A stretch of DNA of 64,000 nucleotides from positions 6,035,001-6,099,000 of the forward strand of contig NZ_JAPEPW010000001.1 of NCBI RefSeq assembly GCF_026339955.1, written 5' to 3'. Under the pieces are notes generated by a model that saw only the letters and a program-made list of their open reading frames with translations, had not been told where the DNA came from and did no database searches. This DNA is from Streptomyces sp. NBC_01549. Its GTDB lineage: Bacteria; Actinomycetota; Actinomycetes; Streptomycetales; Streptomycetaceae. Shown piece by piece: positions 51,418 to 60,179 of the stretch (its first letter is position 1; each line of letters opens with the position of its first letter). A program made the translations under genes and the position numbers.

Positions 51418-51464
51418 CCGTGGCCGCTGTGCCCCGGCCGGCAGTCGGGGCGCAGCGGCCACGG
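51418..51464. terminator. Strong hairpin downstream of the secreted repeat-protein gene
   Basis: CCGTGGCCGCTG and CAGCGGCCACGG pair. An inner GCCCCG/CGGGGC stem extends it, with one mismatch and a 9-base loop. It lies 27 bp after the stop of the minus-strand gene ending at 51491. Confidence 0.75.
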
Positions 51465-51490
51465 GAGCCGTCACTTGTCGCGGGTGCGGG

Positions 51491-52339
51491 CTACTTGTTG
51501 AGCGTGCAGGTCGCGAGGGAGTCCAGACCCGTGGGCTTGGCCGCGGTGCGGCCGATGGAGATGGCGATGCGGTCGATGGTCGACTTCCGCTTGTCCGCGA
51601 GGGGGCCGAGGATGGCGTTCTGCACGAAGTTCGGTCCGCCCTGGCCGACGGTGTTCGCCAGTCGGGTGTTCGCCTCGGTGATCTGGGTGTTCAGGAGGGT
51701 GAGGTTGCGGGTGACCTCGGCCTGTGCGGAGGCGGGGATCGCGGGCAGCTTCGACGCGACGTCCGGGCAGGTGATGGTGCCGGCGGCGGTGGTGCTGCCC
51801 GCGTTCCCGGTGTTCCCCGTGTTGCCGGCCTGCTGGGTGGCCGTCGCGCTCGGGGTCGCGGTGGCCGCGGCGCCACCCGAGTTCACGCCGTTCGCGTTCA
51901 GGGTGCAGGGCGCGAGCGAGTCGAGACCCGTCGGCTTGGCCGCGGTGCGGCCGATCGCGGTGGCGATGCGGTTGATCGTCGCCACGCGCTTGTCCTTGAG
52001 GGGGCCGAGGATCGCGTTCTGGACGAAGTTGGGGCCGCCCTGGCCGACGGTGTCGACGAGCCGCTTGTTGGCCTCGGCGATCTGGGTGTCCAGGAGGGTG
52101 AGGTTGCGGGTGACCTCGGCCTGTGCGGAGGCGGGGATCGCGGGCAGGCTCGGCGCGACGGCCGGGCAGTTCACGGTGCCCGGGGAGGTCGCGGCCTTGG
52201 TGGTGGCGTTCGTGCCGCTCTTGGACGTCTCCCCGGCCAAGGCGTTGCCTGCGATCACCGCTCCGGAGAGCACTACTGCGGCGGTGCCGCCGATCATCAG
52301 GACGCGGCGCTTGTTGTACTTCGGAAGGGCCCTGGACAT
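51491..52339 (-). CDS. Secreted protein with two tandem repeats, unknown function
   Basis: A 282-aa exported protein. The signal peptide at residues 1-35 has RRVLMIGGTAAVVLSGAVIAG, then NALAGE. Two repeats of about 88 residues each run from a first cysteine (VNCPAVAPSLPAIP; ITCPDVASKLPAIP) through ASAQAEVTRNLTLL ... VGQGGPNFVQNAILGPL to a second cysteine (LDSLAPCTLN; LDSLATCTLN). A Thr/Ala/Asn linker joins them. Each repeat probably has one disulfide and a helical hairpin. No recognised family; abundant cell-surface or spore-envelope type proteins of Streptomyces look similar in build. Confidence 0.8.
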   Translation of the reverse strand: MSRALPKYNKRRVLMIGGTAAVVLSGAVIAGNALAGETSKSGTNATTKAATSPGTVNCPAVAPSLPAIPASAQAEVTRNLTLLDTQIAEANKRLVDTVGQGGPNFVQNAILGPLKDKRVATINRIATAIGRTAAKPTGLDSLAPCTLNANGVNSGGAAATATPSATATQQAGNTGNTGNAGSTTAAGTITCPDVASKLPAIPASAQAEVTRNLTLLNTQITEANTRLANTVGQGGPNFVQNAILGPLADKRKSTIDRIAISIGRTAAKPTGLDSLATCTLNK

Positions 52340-52625
52340 GCGGAAGCGTCACTCGGGTCGGGGAATGGGGGGCCGTCCGGTGGTCATCCGGGCGGCCCGC
52401 TGCTCGTCGCGCCTCGGTCCGCGAAGACCTCGGCGGCAAAAACCTCGGTGCAGAAGAACCTCGGTGTACGAAAACGCGGCGCCTGCGTTCGCGGAGAGGT
52501 ACGAGAAAGCGCGTTCCATCGTTCAAGCACTCCCGAAGATTTCGTCTCGCGACCTTCGCGGGTGCCGTCCGGGCCCGTGGCCGCCGTGTCGGGGCGGCCC
52601 GAGATTGACGAATCATGCGGACTAC

Positions 52626-52639
52626 TGCATACTCATGCA
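52626..52639. promoter_or_regulatory. ARG box upstream of argG
   Basis: TGCA-TACTCA-TGCA lies 30 bp before argG, with a further TGCA 10 bp downstream (TGCATACCAGCGAATGCA). It has the same spacing as the box before argC. Confidence 0.65.
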
Positions 52640-52669
52640 TACCAGCGAATGCAGTGTGAGGAGAAACCC

Positions 52670-53863
52670 GTGACCGAGCGCGTCGTACTCGCCTACTCAG
52701 GCGGTCTGGACACCTCCGTCGCCATCGGCTGGATCGCCGAGGAGACGGGCGCCGAGGTCATCGCCGTCGCGGTCGACGTCGGTCAGGGTGGCGAGGACCT
52801 GGACGTCATCCGCAAGCGCGCGCTCGCCTGCGGTGCCGTCGAGGCCGAGGTCGCGGACGCCAAGGACGAGTTCGCCGAGGAGTACTGCCTCCCGGCGATC
52901 AAGGCCAACGCCCTCTACATGGACCGCTATCCGCTGGTGTCGGCCCTCTCCCGGCCGACCATCGTCAAGCACCTCGTCGCCGCCGCCCAGAAGCACGGCG
53001 CCACCACGGTCGCCCACGGCTGCACGGGCAAGGGCAACGACCAGGTGCGGTTCGAGGCCGGCATCGTCGCGCTCGCCCCCGACCTCAAGTGCATCGCCCC
53101 GGTCCGTGACTACGCGATGACCCGGGACAAGGCGATCGCCTTCTGCGAGGCGAAGAACCTCCCGATCGCGACGTCCAAGAAGTCCCCGTACTCCATCGAC
53201 CAGAACGTCTTCGGGCGCGCGGTCGAGACGGGCTTCCTCGAGGACATCTGGAACGCGCCGATCGAGGACATCTACGAGTACACCTCGAACCCGGCCGAGG
53301 CCCGCGAGGCCGACGAGGTCGTCATCTCCTTCAAGGAGGGCGTCCCGGTTGCCATCGACGGCAGGCCCGTCACGGTCCTGCAGGCCATCCAGCAGCTCAA
53401 CGAGCGCGCGGGTGGCCAGGGCATCGGCCGGATCGACATGGTCGAGGACCGGCTCGTGGGCATCAAGTCCCGCGAGGTGTACGAGGCCCCGGGCGCGATC
53501 GCGCTCATCACGGCCCACCAGGAGCTGGAGAACGTCACGGTCGAGCGTGAACTCGCCCGCTACAAGCGGCAGGTCGAGCAGCGCTGGGGCGAACTGGTCT
53601 ACGACGGCCAGTGGTTCTCCCCGCTCAAGCGCGCCCTGGACGGCTTCATCAACGAGGCCAACCAGCACGTCAACGGCGACATCCGGATGACCCTGCACGG
53701 CGGCCGCGCGGTCGTCACGGGCCGGCGCTCCGAGACCTCGCTCTACGACTTCGACCTGGCGACGTACGACACGGGCGACACTTTCGACCAGGCCGCGGCC
53801 AAGGGCTTCATCGACATCTACAGCCTGTCGTCGAAGATCGCGGCCAAGCGCGACCTCGCGTAA
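52670..53863 (+). CDS. argG: Argininosuccinate synthase
   Basis: A 397-aa enzyme joining citrulline and aspartate with ATP. The N-terminal P-loop-like LAYSGGLDTSVAIGW, VAHGCTGKGNDQVRFE and the SPYSIDQNVFGRAVE signatures are present. GTG 52670 has GAGGAG upstream; the longer frame from 52448 has no start signal and runs through the ARG box. It is followed by argH after an 82-bp spacer containing a hairpin. Confidence 0.97.
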   Translation: MTERVVLAYSGGLDTSVAIGWIAEETGAEVIAVAVDVGQGGEDLDVIRKRALACGAVEAEVADAKDEFAEEYCLPAIKANALYMDRYPLVSALSRPTIVKHLVAAAQKHGATTVAHGCTGKGNDQVRFEAGIVALAPDLKCIAPVRDYAMTRDKAIAFCEAKNLPIATSKKSPYSIDQNVFGRAVETGFLEDIWNAPIEDIYEYTSNPAEAREADEVVISFKEGVPVAIDGRPVTVLQAIQQLNERAGGQGIGRIDMVEDRLVGIKSREVYEAPGAIALITAHQELENVTVERELARYKRQVEQRWGELVYDGQWFSPLKRALDGFINEANQHVNGDIRMTLHGGRAVVTGRRSETSLYDFDLATYDTGDTFDQAAAKGFIDIYSLSSKIAAKRDLA

Positions 53864-53878
53864 GCAGTAGCGTGATTG

Positions 53879-53912
53879 CCGCCTCCCTGGCCGTCTCACG
53901 GCAGGGAGGCGG
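53879..53912 (+). terminator. Intercistronic hairpin between argG and argH
   Basis: CCGCCTCCCTG pairs perfectly with CAGGGAGGCGG (11 bp) around a 12-base loop. No T-run follows. It could reduce read-through, stabilise argG mRNA or attenuate argH. Confidence 0.55.
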
Positions 53913-53945
53913 TCGCACATCCGACACCTCCGAGGAGCACAGCAA

Positions 53946-55379
53946 GTGAGCAGCAACAGCGGTGACGTCCGGCTCTGGGGCGGCCGATTCGCCGACGGTC
54001 CCGCCGAGGCCCTGGCCAAGCTGTCCGCGTCCGTCCACTTCGACTGGCGGCTCGCGCCGTACGACATCGCCGGTTCGCGCGCCCACGCGCGCGTGCTGCA
54101 CAAGGCGCACCTCCTCACGGACGACGAGCTGACCAGGATGCTCGCGGGCCTCGACCAGCTCGAAGCGGACGTCGCCGACGGCTCCTTCGTCGGCACGATC
54201 GCCGACGAGGACGTCCACACGGCCCTGGAGCGGGGCCTGCTGGAGCGCCTCGGTCCCGACCTCGGCGGCAAGCTGCGCGCGGGCCGCTCCCGGAACGACC
54301 AGGTCGCGACGCTGTTCCGCATGTGCCTGCGCGACCACGCCCGTACGATCGGCGGTCTGATCGCCGACCTCCAGGACGCCCTGATCGGCCTGGCGGAGGC
54401 GCACCCGGACGTGGCGATGCCCGGCCGCACCCACCTTCAGCACGCCCAGCCGGTCCTCTTCGCCCACCATGTCCTCGCACACGTCCAGTCCCTGTCCCGG
54501 GACGCGGAACGCCTGCGCCAGTGGGACGAGCGGACGGCGGTCTCGCCGTACGGCTCCGGCGCGCTCGCGGGCAGCAGCCTCGGTCTGGATCCGGAGGCGG
54601 TGGCGAAGGACCTCGGCTTCGAGCACGGCTCCGTCGCGAACTCGATCGACGGGACGGCGTCGCGTGACTTCGTCGCGGAGTTCGCCTTCATCACCGCGAT
54701 GATCGGTGTGAACCTCTCCCGGATCGCCGAGGAGATCATCATCTGGAACACGAAGGAGTTCTCCTTCGTGACCCTGCACGACGCGTTCTCCACGGGCTCG
54801 TCGATCATGCCGCAGAAGAAGAACCCGGACATCGCGGAGCTGGCGCGCGGCAAGTCGGGCCGTCTGATCGGCAACCTGACGGGCCTGATGGCGACGCTCA
54901 AGGCGCTTCCGCTGGCGTACAACCGCGACCTCCAGGAGGACAAAGAGCCGGTCTTCGACTCCATCGACCAGCTGGAAGTCCTGCTCCCGGCCTTCACCGG
55001 GATGATGGCCACGCTCACCGTGCACCGCGAGCGCATGGAGGAGCTGGCCCCGGCCGGCTTCTCGCTCGCCACGGACATCGCCGAGTGGCTGGTCAAGCAG
55101 GGCGTGCCGTTCCGTGTCGCGCACGAGGTCGCGGGCGAGTGCGTCAAGGTCGCGGAGGCCGACGGCAAGGAGCTGAACGAGCTCACCGACGAGCAGTTCG
55201 CGAAGATCTCCACCCATCTCACCCCCGAGGTGCGCTCCGTCCTGAACGTCCCGGGCGCCCTCGCCTCCCGTGACGGCCGCGGCGGTACGGCACCCAGCGC
55301 GGTCGCGATCCAGCTCGCCGAGGTGAAGTCGGACGTGGCCGGGCAGCACGCGTGGGCCACGGCCAAGAAGAAGCAGTAG
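53946..55379 (+). CDS. argH: Argininosuccinate lyase
   Basis: A 477-aa fumarase/aspartase superfamily enzyme splitting argininosuccinate to arginine and fumarate. LWGGRFADGPAEALAKLSASVHFD at the start, AGRSRNDQVATLFRM, GRTHLQHAQPVLFAHH and the catalytic serine loop GSSIMPQKKNPD are present. GTG 53946 has GAGGAG upstream. The last 12 bases of the gene (GAAGAAGCAGTA) are duplicated directly after the stop, giving a second in-frame stop three codons on. Confidence 0.97.
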   Translation: MSSNSGDVRLWGGRFADGPAEALAKLSASVHFDWRLAPYDIAGSRAHARVLHKAHLLTDDELTRMLAGLDQLEADVADGSFVGTIADEDVHTALERGLLERLGPDLGGKLRAGRSRNDQVATLFRMCLRDHARTIGGLIADLQDALIGLAEAHPDVAMPGRTHLQHAQPVLFAHHVLAHVQSLSRDAERLRQWDERTAVSPYGSGALAGSSLGLDPEAVAKDLGFEHGSVANSIDGTASRDFVAEFAFITAMIGVNLSRIAEEIIIWNTKEFSFVTLHDAFSTGSSIMPQKKNPDIAELARGKSGRLIGNLTGLMATLKALPLAYNRDLQEDKEPVFDSIDQLEVLLPAFTGMMATLTVHRERMEELAPAGFSLATDIAEWLVKQGVPFRVAHEVAGECVKVAEADGKELNELTDEQFAKISTHLTPEVRSVLNVPGALASRDGRGGTAPSAVAIQLAEVKSDVAGQHAWATAKKKQ

Positions 55380-55555
55380 AAGAAGCAGTAAGGGAAGCGC
55401 CCGTAGGGGGCACGGGGAGTCGCGCGAGCAACCCCGACAATCCCGCACGCGCCGCATGACCGCACCGGCCGAGCTCTGAAACGAAGGTCATCGCGGGTTA
55501 CGTTGGTCAGGAGCCGCACCGGAGCCGCACCGGAGCCGACCGAACGGAGCCCGCG

Positions 55556-56527
55556 ATGCCCTTCGCCCGTCTCGCGACCGCCACGACGCCCACCTGCCAC
55601 ATCGGCCTGGGCCTCGCCGCCGTCGGCCGCCCGGGTTACATCAACCTCGGCCGAGACCAGGACCTCGGAGAGAATCGCAGCGTCGAAACGCTGCGCGAGC
55701 GCACCCACGAACTCCTCGACGCCGCATACGCCCAGGGCGTGCGCTACTTCGACGCGGCCCGCTCCTACGGCCGCTCCGAGGAGTTCCTCGCCGGCTGGCT
55801 GAAGAGTCGGCCGGACGTCGACGACGTGGTCATCGGCAGCAAGTGGGGCTACACGTACACCGCGGACTGGACCACCGACGCCGAGAAGCACGAGGTCAAG
55901 GACCACACCCTCGCCACTTACGAGCGACAGCGCGCCGAGACGGCCGAGCTGCTCGGTGACCGGCTCGACCTCTACCAGATCCACTCGGTGACCCCGGACA
56001 GCCCGGCCCTCACCGACAAGGAACTCCACGCGAAGCTCGCCGAGGCGGCCGCCCAGGGTCTCTCGATCGGCTTCTCCACCAGCGGGCCCGCCCAGGCCGA
56101 CGCCATCCGCGCCGCGCTCGCCGTGACGGTCGACGGTGAGCCCCTCTTCCGTACCGTCCAGTCCACGTACAACGTCCTGGAGACCTCGGCGGCTCCCGCC
56201 CTCGCCGAGGCGCACGACGCCGGGCTCACGGTGATCGTCAAGGAGGGCATGGCCAACGGCCGCCTGGCCGCCGAGCACGCGCCGGACGCGGTGCGGGCGA
56301 TCGCCGAGGAGACGGGTCTCGGCGCCGACGCCGTCGCCCTCGCACTGGTACTGCGACAGCCCTGGGCTGGAGTCGTCCTCTCCGGCGCGGCCACCACCGC
56401 CCAGCTCGCGTCGAATCTGCACGCGGCGGTCATCGACCTGGACGAGGACCAGCTGACCCGCCTCGCCGCGCTCGCCGAGGACCCGCACGTGTACTGGGAG
56501 CGGCGCGGGCAGCTGCCCTGGCACTGA
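55556..56527 (+). CDS. Aldo/keto reductase
   Basis: A 323-aa TIM-barrel oxidoreductase of the aldo/keto reductase superfamily: GLGLAAVGRPGYINLG, the catalytic aspartate and tyrosine in YFDAARSYGRSEEFLAGWL, the lysine in VVIGSKWGYTY and the histidine in YQIHSVTPDSP. NADPH is the likely cofactor and the substrate is unknown. ATG 55556 has GGAG 8-10 bases upstream. Confidence 0.92.
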   Translation: MPFARLATATTPTCHIGLGLAAVGRPGYINLGRDQDLGENRSVETLRERTHELLDAAYAQGVRYFDAARSYGRSEEFLAGWLKSRPDVDDVVIGSKWGYTYTADWTTDAEKHEVKDHTLATYERQRAETAELLGDRLDLYQIHSVTPDSPALTDKELHAKLAEAAAQGLSIGFSTSGPAQADAIRAALAVTVDGEPLFRTVQSTYNVLETSAAPALAEAHDAGLTVIVKEGMANGRLAAEHAPDAVRAIAEETGLGADAVALALVLRQPWAGVVLSGAATTAQLASNLHAAVIDLDEDQLTRLAALAEDPHVYWERRGQLPWH

Positions 56528-56592
56528 GCACGGCAAAAGACTCAAGCACCGCAAAAGATGGCAAAACGCGACGCACGTGAGACTCACATGCT

Positions 56593-56620
56593 CCTTATGA
56601 GACAAAGATGTCTCATAAGG
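56593..56620. promoter_or_regulatory. Perfect palindromic TetR operator upstream of the TetR/MFS pair
   Basis: CCTTATGAGACA-AAGA-TGTCTCATAAGG has 12-bp perfect arms. A third half-site, TGTCTCAT (56629-56636), covers the start codon of the TetR gene. A -10-like TACAGT (56623-56628) lies between, only six bases before the ATG. Confidence 0.8.
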
Positions 56621-56634
56621 GGTACAGTTGTCTC

Positions 56635-57180
56635 ATGGCCGTCGACCGTGACCACGTGCTGCGCAGCGCAGCCGCCCTGCTCACCCGTAAATCCACCGCC
56701 ACCATGGACGAGGTCGCCAAGGCGGCCGGGATCAGCCGGGCCACGCTGCACCGCCAGTTCGCCGGGCGGGACGCGCTCGTCCGGGCGCTTGAGGCCCTCG
56801 GTATCGAGGAGTGCGAGGCGGCCTTGGAGGCCGCCCGCCTCGACGAGGGCACCGCTCAGGAGGCCCTGCGCCGCCTGGTGAAGGAGCTCGAACGGGTGGC
56901 CGGGCTGCTCGCCTTCCTCTACACCGAGAACCAGCTGTTCGAGGGCGAGGGGCAGAACGAGGGCTGGGCCCGGCTCGATGTCCGGATGGCCGCCCTGTTC
57001 CGGCGCGGCCAGGAGGGCGGCGAGTTCCGCATCGACCTCAGCCCCGCCTGGCTCACCGAGGCGCTCTACGGGCTCATGGCCTCGGGCGCGTGGGCCGTGA
57101 CCGAGGGCCGGGTCGCCGCCAAGGACTTCCACTACATGATCGTCGAGCTGCTGCTCGGCGGCGCACTACGGAGAGAGTGA
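56635..57180 (+). CDS. TetR-family transcriptional repressor
   Basis: A 181-aa TetR protein. The N-terminal HTH (ATMDEVAKAAGISRATLHRQFAGRDALVRAL, residues about 20-55) is followed by an all-helical ligand domain. ATG 56635 is preferred over the longer frame at 56608, which begins inside the operator. The -10 box six bases upstream indicates a leaderless message. It lies two bases before the MFS exporter gene and should autoregulate the pair through the palindrome. Confidence 0.9.
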   Translation: MAVDRDHVLRSAAALLTRKSTATMDEVAKAAGISRATLHRQFAGRDALVRALEALGIEECEAALEAARLDEGTAQEALRRLVKELERVAGLLAFLYTENQLFEGEGQNEGWARLDVRMAALFRRGQEGGEFRIDLSPAWLTEALYGLMASGAWAVTEGRVAAKDFHYMIVELLLGGALRRE

Positions 57181-57182
57181 TC

Positions 57183-58721
57183 ATGACCAGCACCCTGCAG
57201 CCGGCGTTGACGACGGAGGTGGAGAAGCGTCCGGGCCGTTGGCTCGCGCTCTGCGTCCTCGTCCTCGCCGTGCTGTTGGTGGCCGTCGACGCGACCGTAC
57301 TCGGTCTCGCGACCCCTTACATCAGCGAGGACCTGAAGCCCTCCGGCACCCAGCTCCTGTGGATCGGTGACGTCTACTCGTTCGTCATCGCCGGTCTGCT
57401 CGTCTCCATGGGCAGCCTCGGTGACCGCATCGGCCGCAAGAAGCTGCTGCTGATGGGCGCCACGGCGTTCGGCGCGATATCGATGCTCAACGCGTACGCG
57501 ACGAGCCCGGAGATGATGATCCTGGCGCGGGCGCTGCTCGGCGTCGCGGGCGCGACCCTGATGCCCGCCACACTCGCCCTCATCCGCAACCTCTTCCACG
57601 ACCCGCGCGAGCGCAGCCTCGCCATCGGCATCTGGGGCGCCACGGCCTCCGCCGGTACGGCGGTTGGGCCCGTCGTCGGCGGCTTCCTGCTCGAACACTT
57701 CTGGTGGGGTTCGGTCTTCCTCATCAACGTGCCCGTGATGCTGATCCTCGTCCCCGTCGGCATCAAGCTGCTGCCCGAGTCCCGCAACCCGAACCCCGGC
57801 CCCTGGGACCTGGCCAGCGTCGTGCTCTCCCTCGTCGGCATGATCGGCATCGTGTACGCGGTGAAGGAGGCCGCCACACACGGGTTCACCTGGGAGCCGA
57901 CGGCCGTCGGCCTGCTCGGCGTCGGGGCTCTCCTCGGCTTCGTACGCCGTCAACTCGCGATGCCCGTACCGCTGCTGGACATGCGGCTGTTCCGCAACCG
58001 GGGTTTCTCGGCGGCGGTGCTCGCCGATCTGCTGACCGTCTTCGGCCTGTCCGGGCTGGTCTTCTTCCTTTCCCAGTTCCTGCAACTCGTGCAGGGCAGG
58101 CCGCCGTTCCAGGCGGGGCTCGCCGAACTGCCCGCCGCCATCGGCGCGGTGGGAGCCGGTCTGATCGCGGGCTCGGTCGCGCGCCGCTACTCGGTCCGCG
58201 CCGTGGTCTCCGGTGGTCTCGCCGCCGTGAGCCTCGCGCTCGGCGTGCTCACCTTGTTGGAGCAGTCCACCGGGTACTCGGTGCTCGGCTCGGCGCTCCT
58301 GATCGTGGGCGTCGGCGCGGGCTTCTCGTTCACCGTCACCGCCGACGTGATCCTCTCCAGCGTGCCCAAGGAGCAGGCCGGAGCCGCGTCCGCGGTATCC
58401 GAGACGGCGTACGAGCTCGGCGCCGCCCTGGGCATCGCCCTGCTCGGCTCCATCGTCACCGGCGTCTACGCGGGCTTCACCGGCCCCGCGGGCACCCCGG
58501 CCGGGGCCCACGAGTCGCTGGGCGGCGCGGTGGAGGCGGCGGCGACCCTGCCCACCCACACCTCGGAGGCCCTGCTGACCGCGGCCCGCACATCCTTCGT
58601 GGACGGCCTGGCACTGGCGTCCGGCATCGGAGCGGTGGTACTGCTCGCCACGGCGGCAGGGGCGTGGTTCCTGCTGAAGGGCCAGAAACTGGAAAATGCA
58701 GGTGAGGAGATGCCCCGATAG
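57183..58721 (+). CDS. MFS drug exporter, DHA2 (14-TMS, EmrB/QacA) family
   Basis: A 512-aa transporter with 14 predicted transmembrane helices. Motif A is LGDRIGRKKLLLMG, motif B-like ARALLGVAGATLMPATLALIR and motif C-like GTAVGPVVGGFLLE; the first helix has VDATVLGLATPYI. It is a proton-driven efflux pump, probably of cationic or antibiotic compounds. It is co-transcribed with the upstream TetR gene (ATG two bases after its stop). Confidence 0.93.
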   Translation: MTSTLQPALTTEVEKRPGRWLALCVLVLAVLLVAVDATVLGLATPYISEDLKPSGTQLLWIGDVYSFVIAGLLVSMGSLGDRIGRKKLLLMGATAFGAISMLNAYATSPEMMILARALLGVAGATLMPATLALIRNLFHDPRERSLAIGIWGATASAGTAVGPVVGGFLLEHFWWGSVFLINVPVMLILVPVGIKLLPESRNPNPGPWDLASVVLSLVGMIGIVYAVKEAATHGFTWEPTAVGLLGVGALLGFVRRQLAMPVPLLDMRLFRNRGFSAAVLADLLTVFGLSGLVFFLSQFLQLVQGRPPFQAGLAELPAAIGAVGAGLIAGSVARRYSVRAVVSGGLAAVSLALGVLTLLEQSTGYSVLGSALLIVGVGAGFSFTVTADVILSSVPKEQAGAASAVSETAYELGAALGIALLGSIVTGVYAGFTGPAGTPAGAHESLGGAVEAAATLPTHTSEALLTAARTSFVDGLALASGIGAVVLLATAAGAWFLLKGQKLENAGEEMPR

Positions 58722-58791
58722 GGGCGCGGGGCTGTGACATTGTGCGGCTCCGCCGCGTGGGCGCGACCAGCCACAACGCACCCGCACCCGA
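58717..58791 (+). repeat. Dispersed Streptomyces intergenic repeat (copy 3)
   Basis: ATAGGGGCGCGGGGCTGTG, TGCGGCTCCGCCGCGTGGG and GCGCGACCAGCCACAACGC, the clearest of the three copies in the window. It contains a GCGGC...GCCGC hairpin and lies between convergent genes. Confidence 0.7.
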
Positions 58792-58815
58792 GATACGGCC
58801 GAACCGCCGGAGGCG

Positions 58816-59487
58816 CTACGCAGCCTTGGCCTTCGTGGCGTACATGTCCACGTACTCCTGCCCCGACAAGCGCATGACCTCGGTCATCACGGAGTCGGTC
58901 ACGGCCCGCAGCACATAACGGTCACGGTCCATGCCTTCGTACCGCGAGAACTCCATCGGCTCACCGAAGCGGAGCGTCACCCGGCCGGGCCGCGGGAACC
59001 CGGCCCCACCGGGCTGGACCTTGTCCGTGCCGATGATGGCGAACGGGATCACGGGCGCGCCGGTCATCAGGGCCAGCCGGGCGATGCCGGTACGACCGCG
59101 GTAGAGCCGGCCGTCGGGGGAGCGGGTGCCCTCCGGGTAGATGCTGAAGACCTTGCCCTCCTCCAGCACCCGGCGGCCGGTCATCAGCGCCGCGACACCG
59201 CCGCGGCCGCCGTCACGGTCGACGGGGATCATCCCGCAGCCGGTGAAGAACCAGGCCATCAGTCGACCCTTGATGCCCTTGCCGGTGACGTACTCGTCCT
59301 TGCCGATGAAGAAGACCTGGCGGTCGCAGAAGAGCGGCATGATCATCGAGTCGATGAACGTGAGGTGGTTGCCGGCCAGGATGACCGGACCGTCGCCCGG
59401 GATGTGCTCCACGCCTTCCACCTGTGGGCGGAACATCAGGCGCATGATCGGTCCGAGCACTGCCTTGATGAGCGCGAAGCGGGACAA
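58816..59487 (-). CDS. 1-acyl-sn-glycerol-3-phosphate acyltransferase (PlsC family)
   Basis: A 223-aa membrane-associated acyltransferase of phospholipid synthesis. The H-x4-D motif is in AGNHLTFIDSMI; FTGCGMIPVDRDGG, YPEGTRSPDG and VIPFAIIGTDKV are blocks II-IV. TTG 59487 (GGAGGG five bases upstream) gives the usual N-terminus LSRFALIKAVLGPIMRLMF; the frame is open to 59601 but has no better start. Confidence 0.9.
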   Translation of the reverse strand: MSRFALIKAVLGPIMRLMFRPQVEGVEHIPGDGPVILAGNHLTFIDSMIMPLFCDRQVFFIGKDEYVTGKGIKGRLMAWFFTGCGMIPVDRDGGRGGVAALMTGRRVLEEGKVFSIYPEGTRSPDGRLYRGRTGIARLALMTGAPVIPFAIIGTDKVQPGGAGFPRPGRVTLRFGEPMEFSRYEGMDRDRYVLRAVTDSVMTEVMRLSGQEYVDMYATKAKAA

Positions 59488-59755
59488 CGGGCCCTCCGGT
59501 GTCAAGGGATCGGTATGAAGTATGTGCAGGTGAGGACGATACTCGCGGCCCCCCGGTGATTGCACATCGGGTTCACCGACTGGATACGGACTGTTGACCA
59601 ATGTTTACCTGAGGTGGCGGGCCGTTGCGCGTTCGTCACACGAACGGAAGCATGTGACGTATCTCGCGGCGGCTTCGGCCGCCACGCCGAACGAGTCGCA
59701 CAGTTTGACCGGGTCGCACGTCTTACCCGGGTCGAACGGATTGAACGGGGGGATC

Positions 59756-59995
59756 GTGGGATACATGATCGTGGCGTTTGCCGCCCTGGTCCTGATCGTC
59801 GGGAGTGCGGCAGTCACGCTGATCCGTAGGGACCGCCGCCGTGTCTACGACAGCCCCGACTCGGCGCGGATCGAGGCGCGGGCGACCAGGGGCCTGCGCG
59901 ACGCCCGCGGACGCGCCCACGCGGCCCAGCACCTCAGCGACTCCGGGGCCGTCAGTGCCGCCCGGGACCGGGACCCCGGAATCGGCAGCCTCTGA
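59756..59995 (+). CDS. Small single-pass membrane protein
   Basis: About 79 aa. One transmembrane helix at the N-terminus (MIVAFAALVLIVGSAAVTLI) is followed by a basic, Arg/Ala-rich cytosolic tail (RRDRRRVYDSPDSARIEARA, TRGLRDARGRAHAAQH). GTG 59756 follows GGGGGG closely; ATG 59765 is the alternative. Function is unknown. It is divergent from plsC and precedes the glycerophosphodiesterase gene. Confidence 0.6.
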   Translation: MGYMIVAFAALVLIVGSAAVTLIRRDRRRVYDSPDSARIEARATRGLRDARGRAHAAQHLSDSGAVSAARDRDPGIGSL

Positions 59996-60179
59996 CCGCG
60001 CACCCAGGGCGCGTACCCACCGCCGTCATTCCGAAACTGACGGACCGACAGCCTCCTTGTTCCGTACGACATCCGGCGGCACCCACGTGTTCCGCCGCAG
60101 GTCTCCCTCCCGTCACGCAAGGGAACCTACGATCGACCCGCTTTGACAGGTACGGGGCGGTACGGCGGGAGGAACGCTC

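Noticed and set aside
54437..56605. A 722-codon antisense frame across argH and the aldo/keto reductase gene
   Set aside because: It spans two well-supported genes on the other strand and has no recognisable domain.
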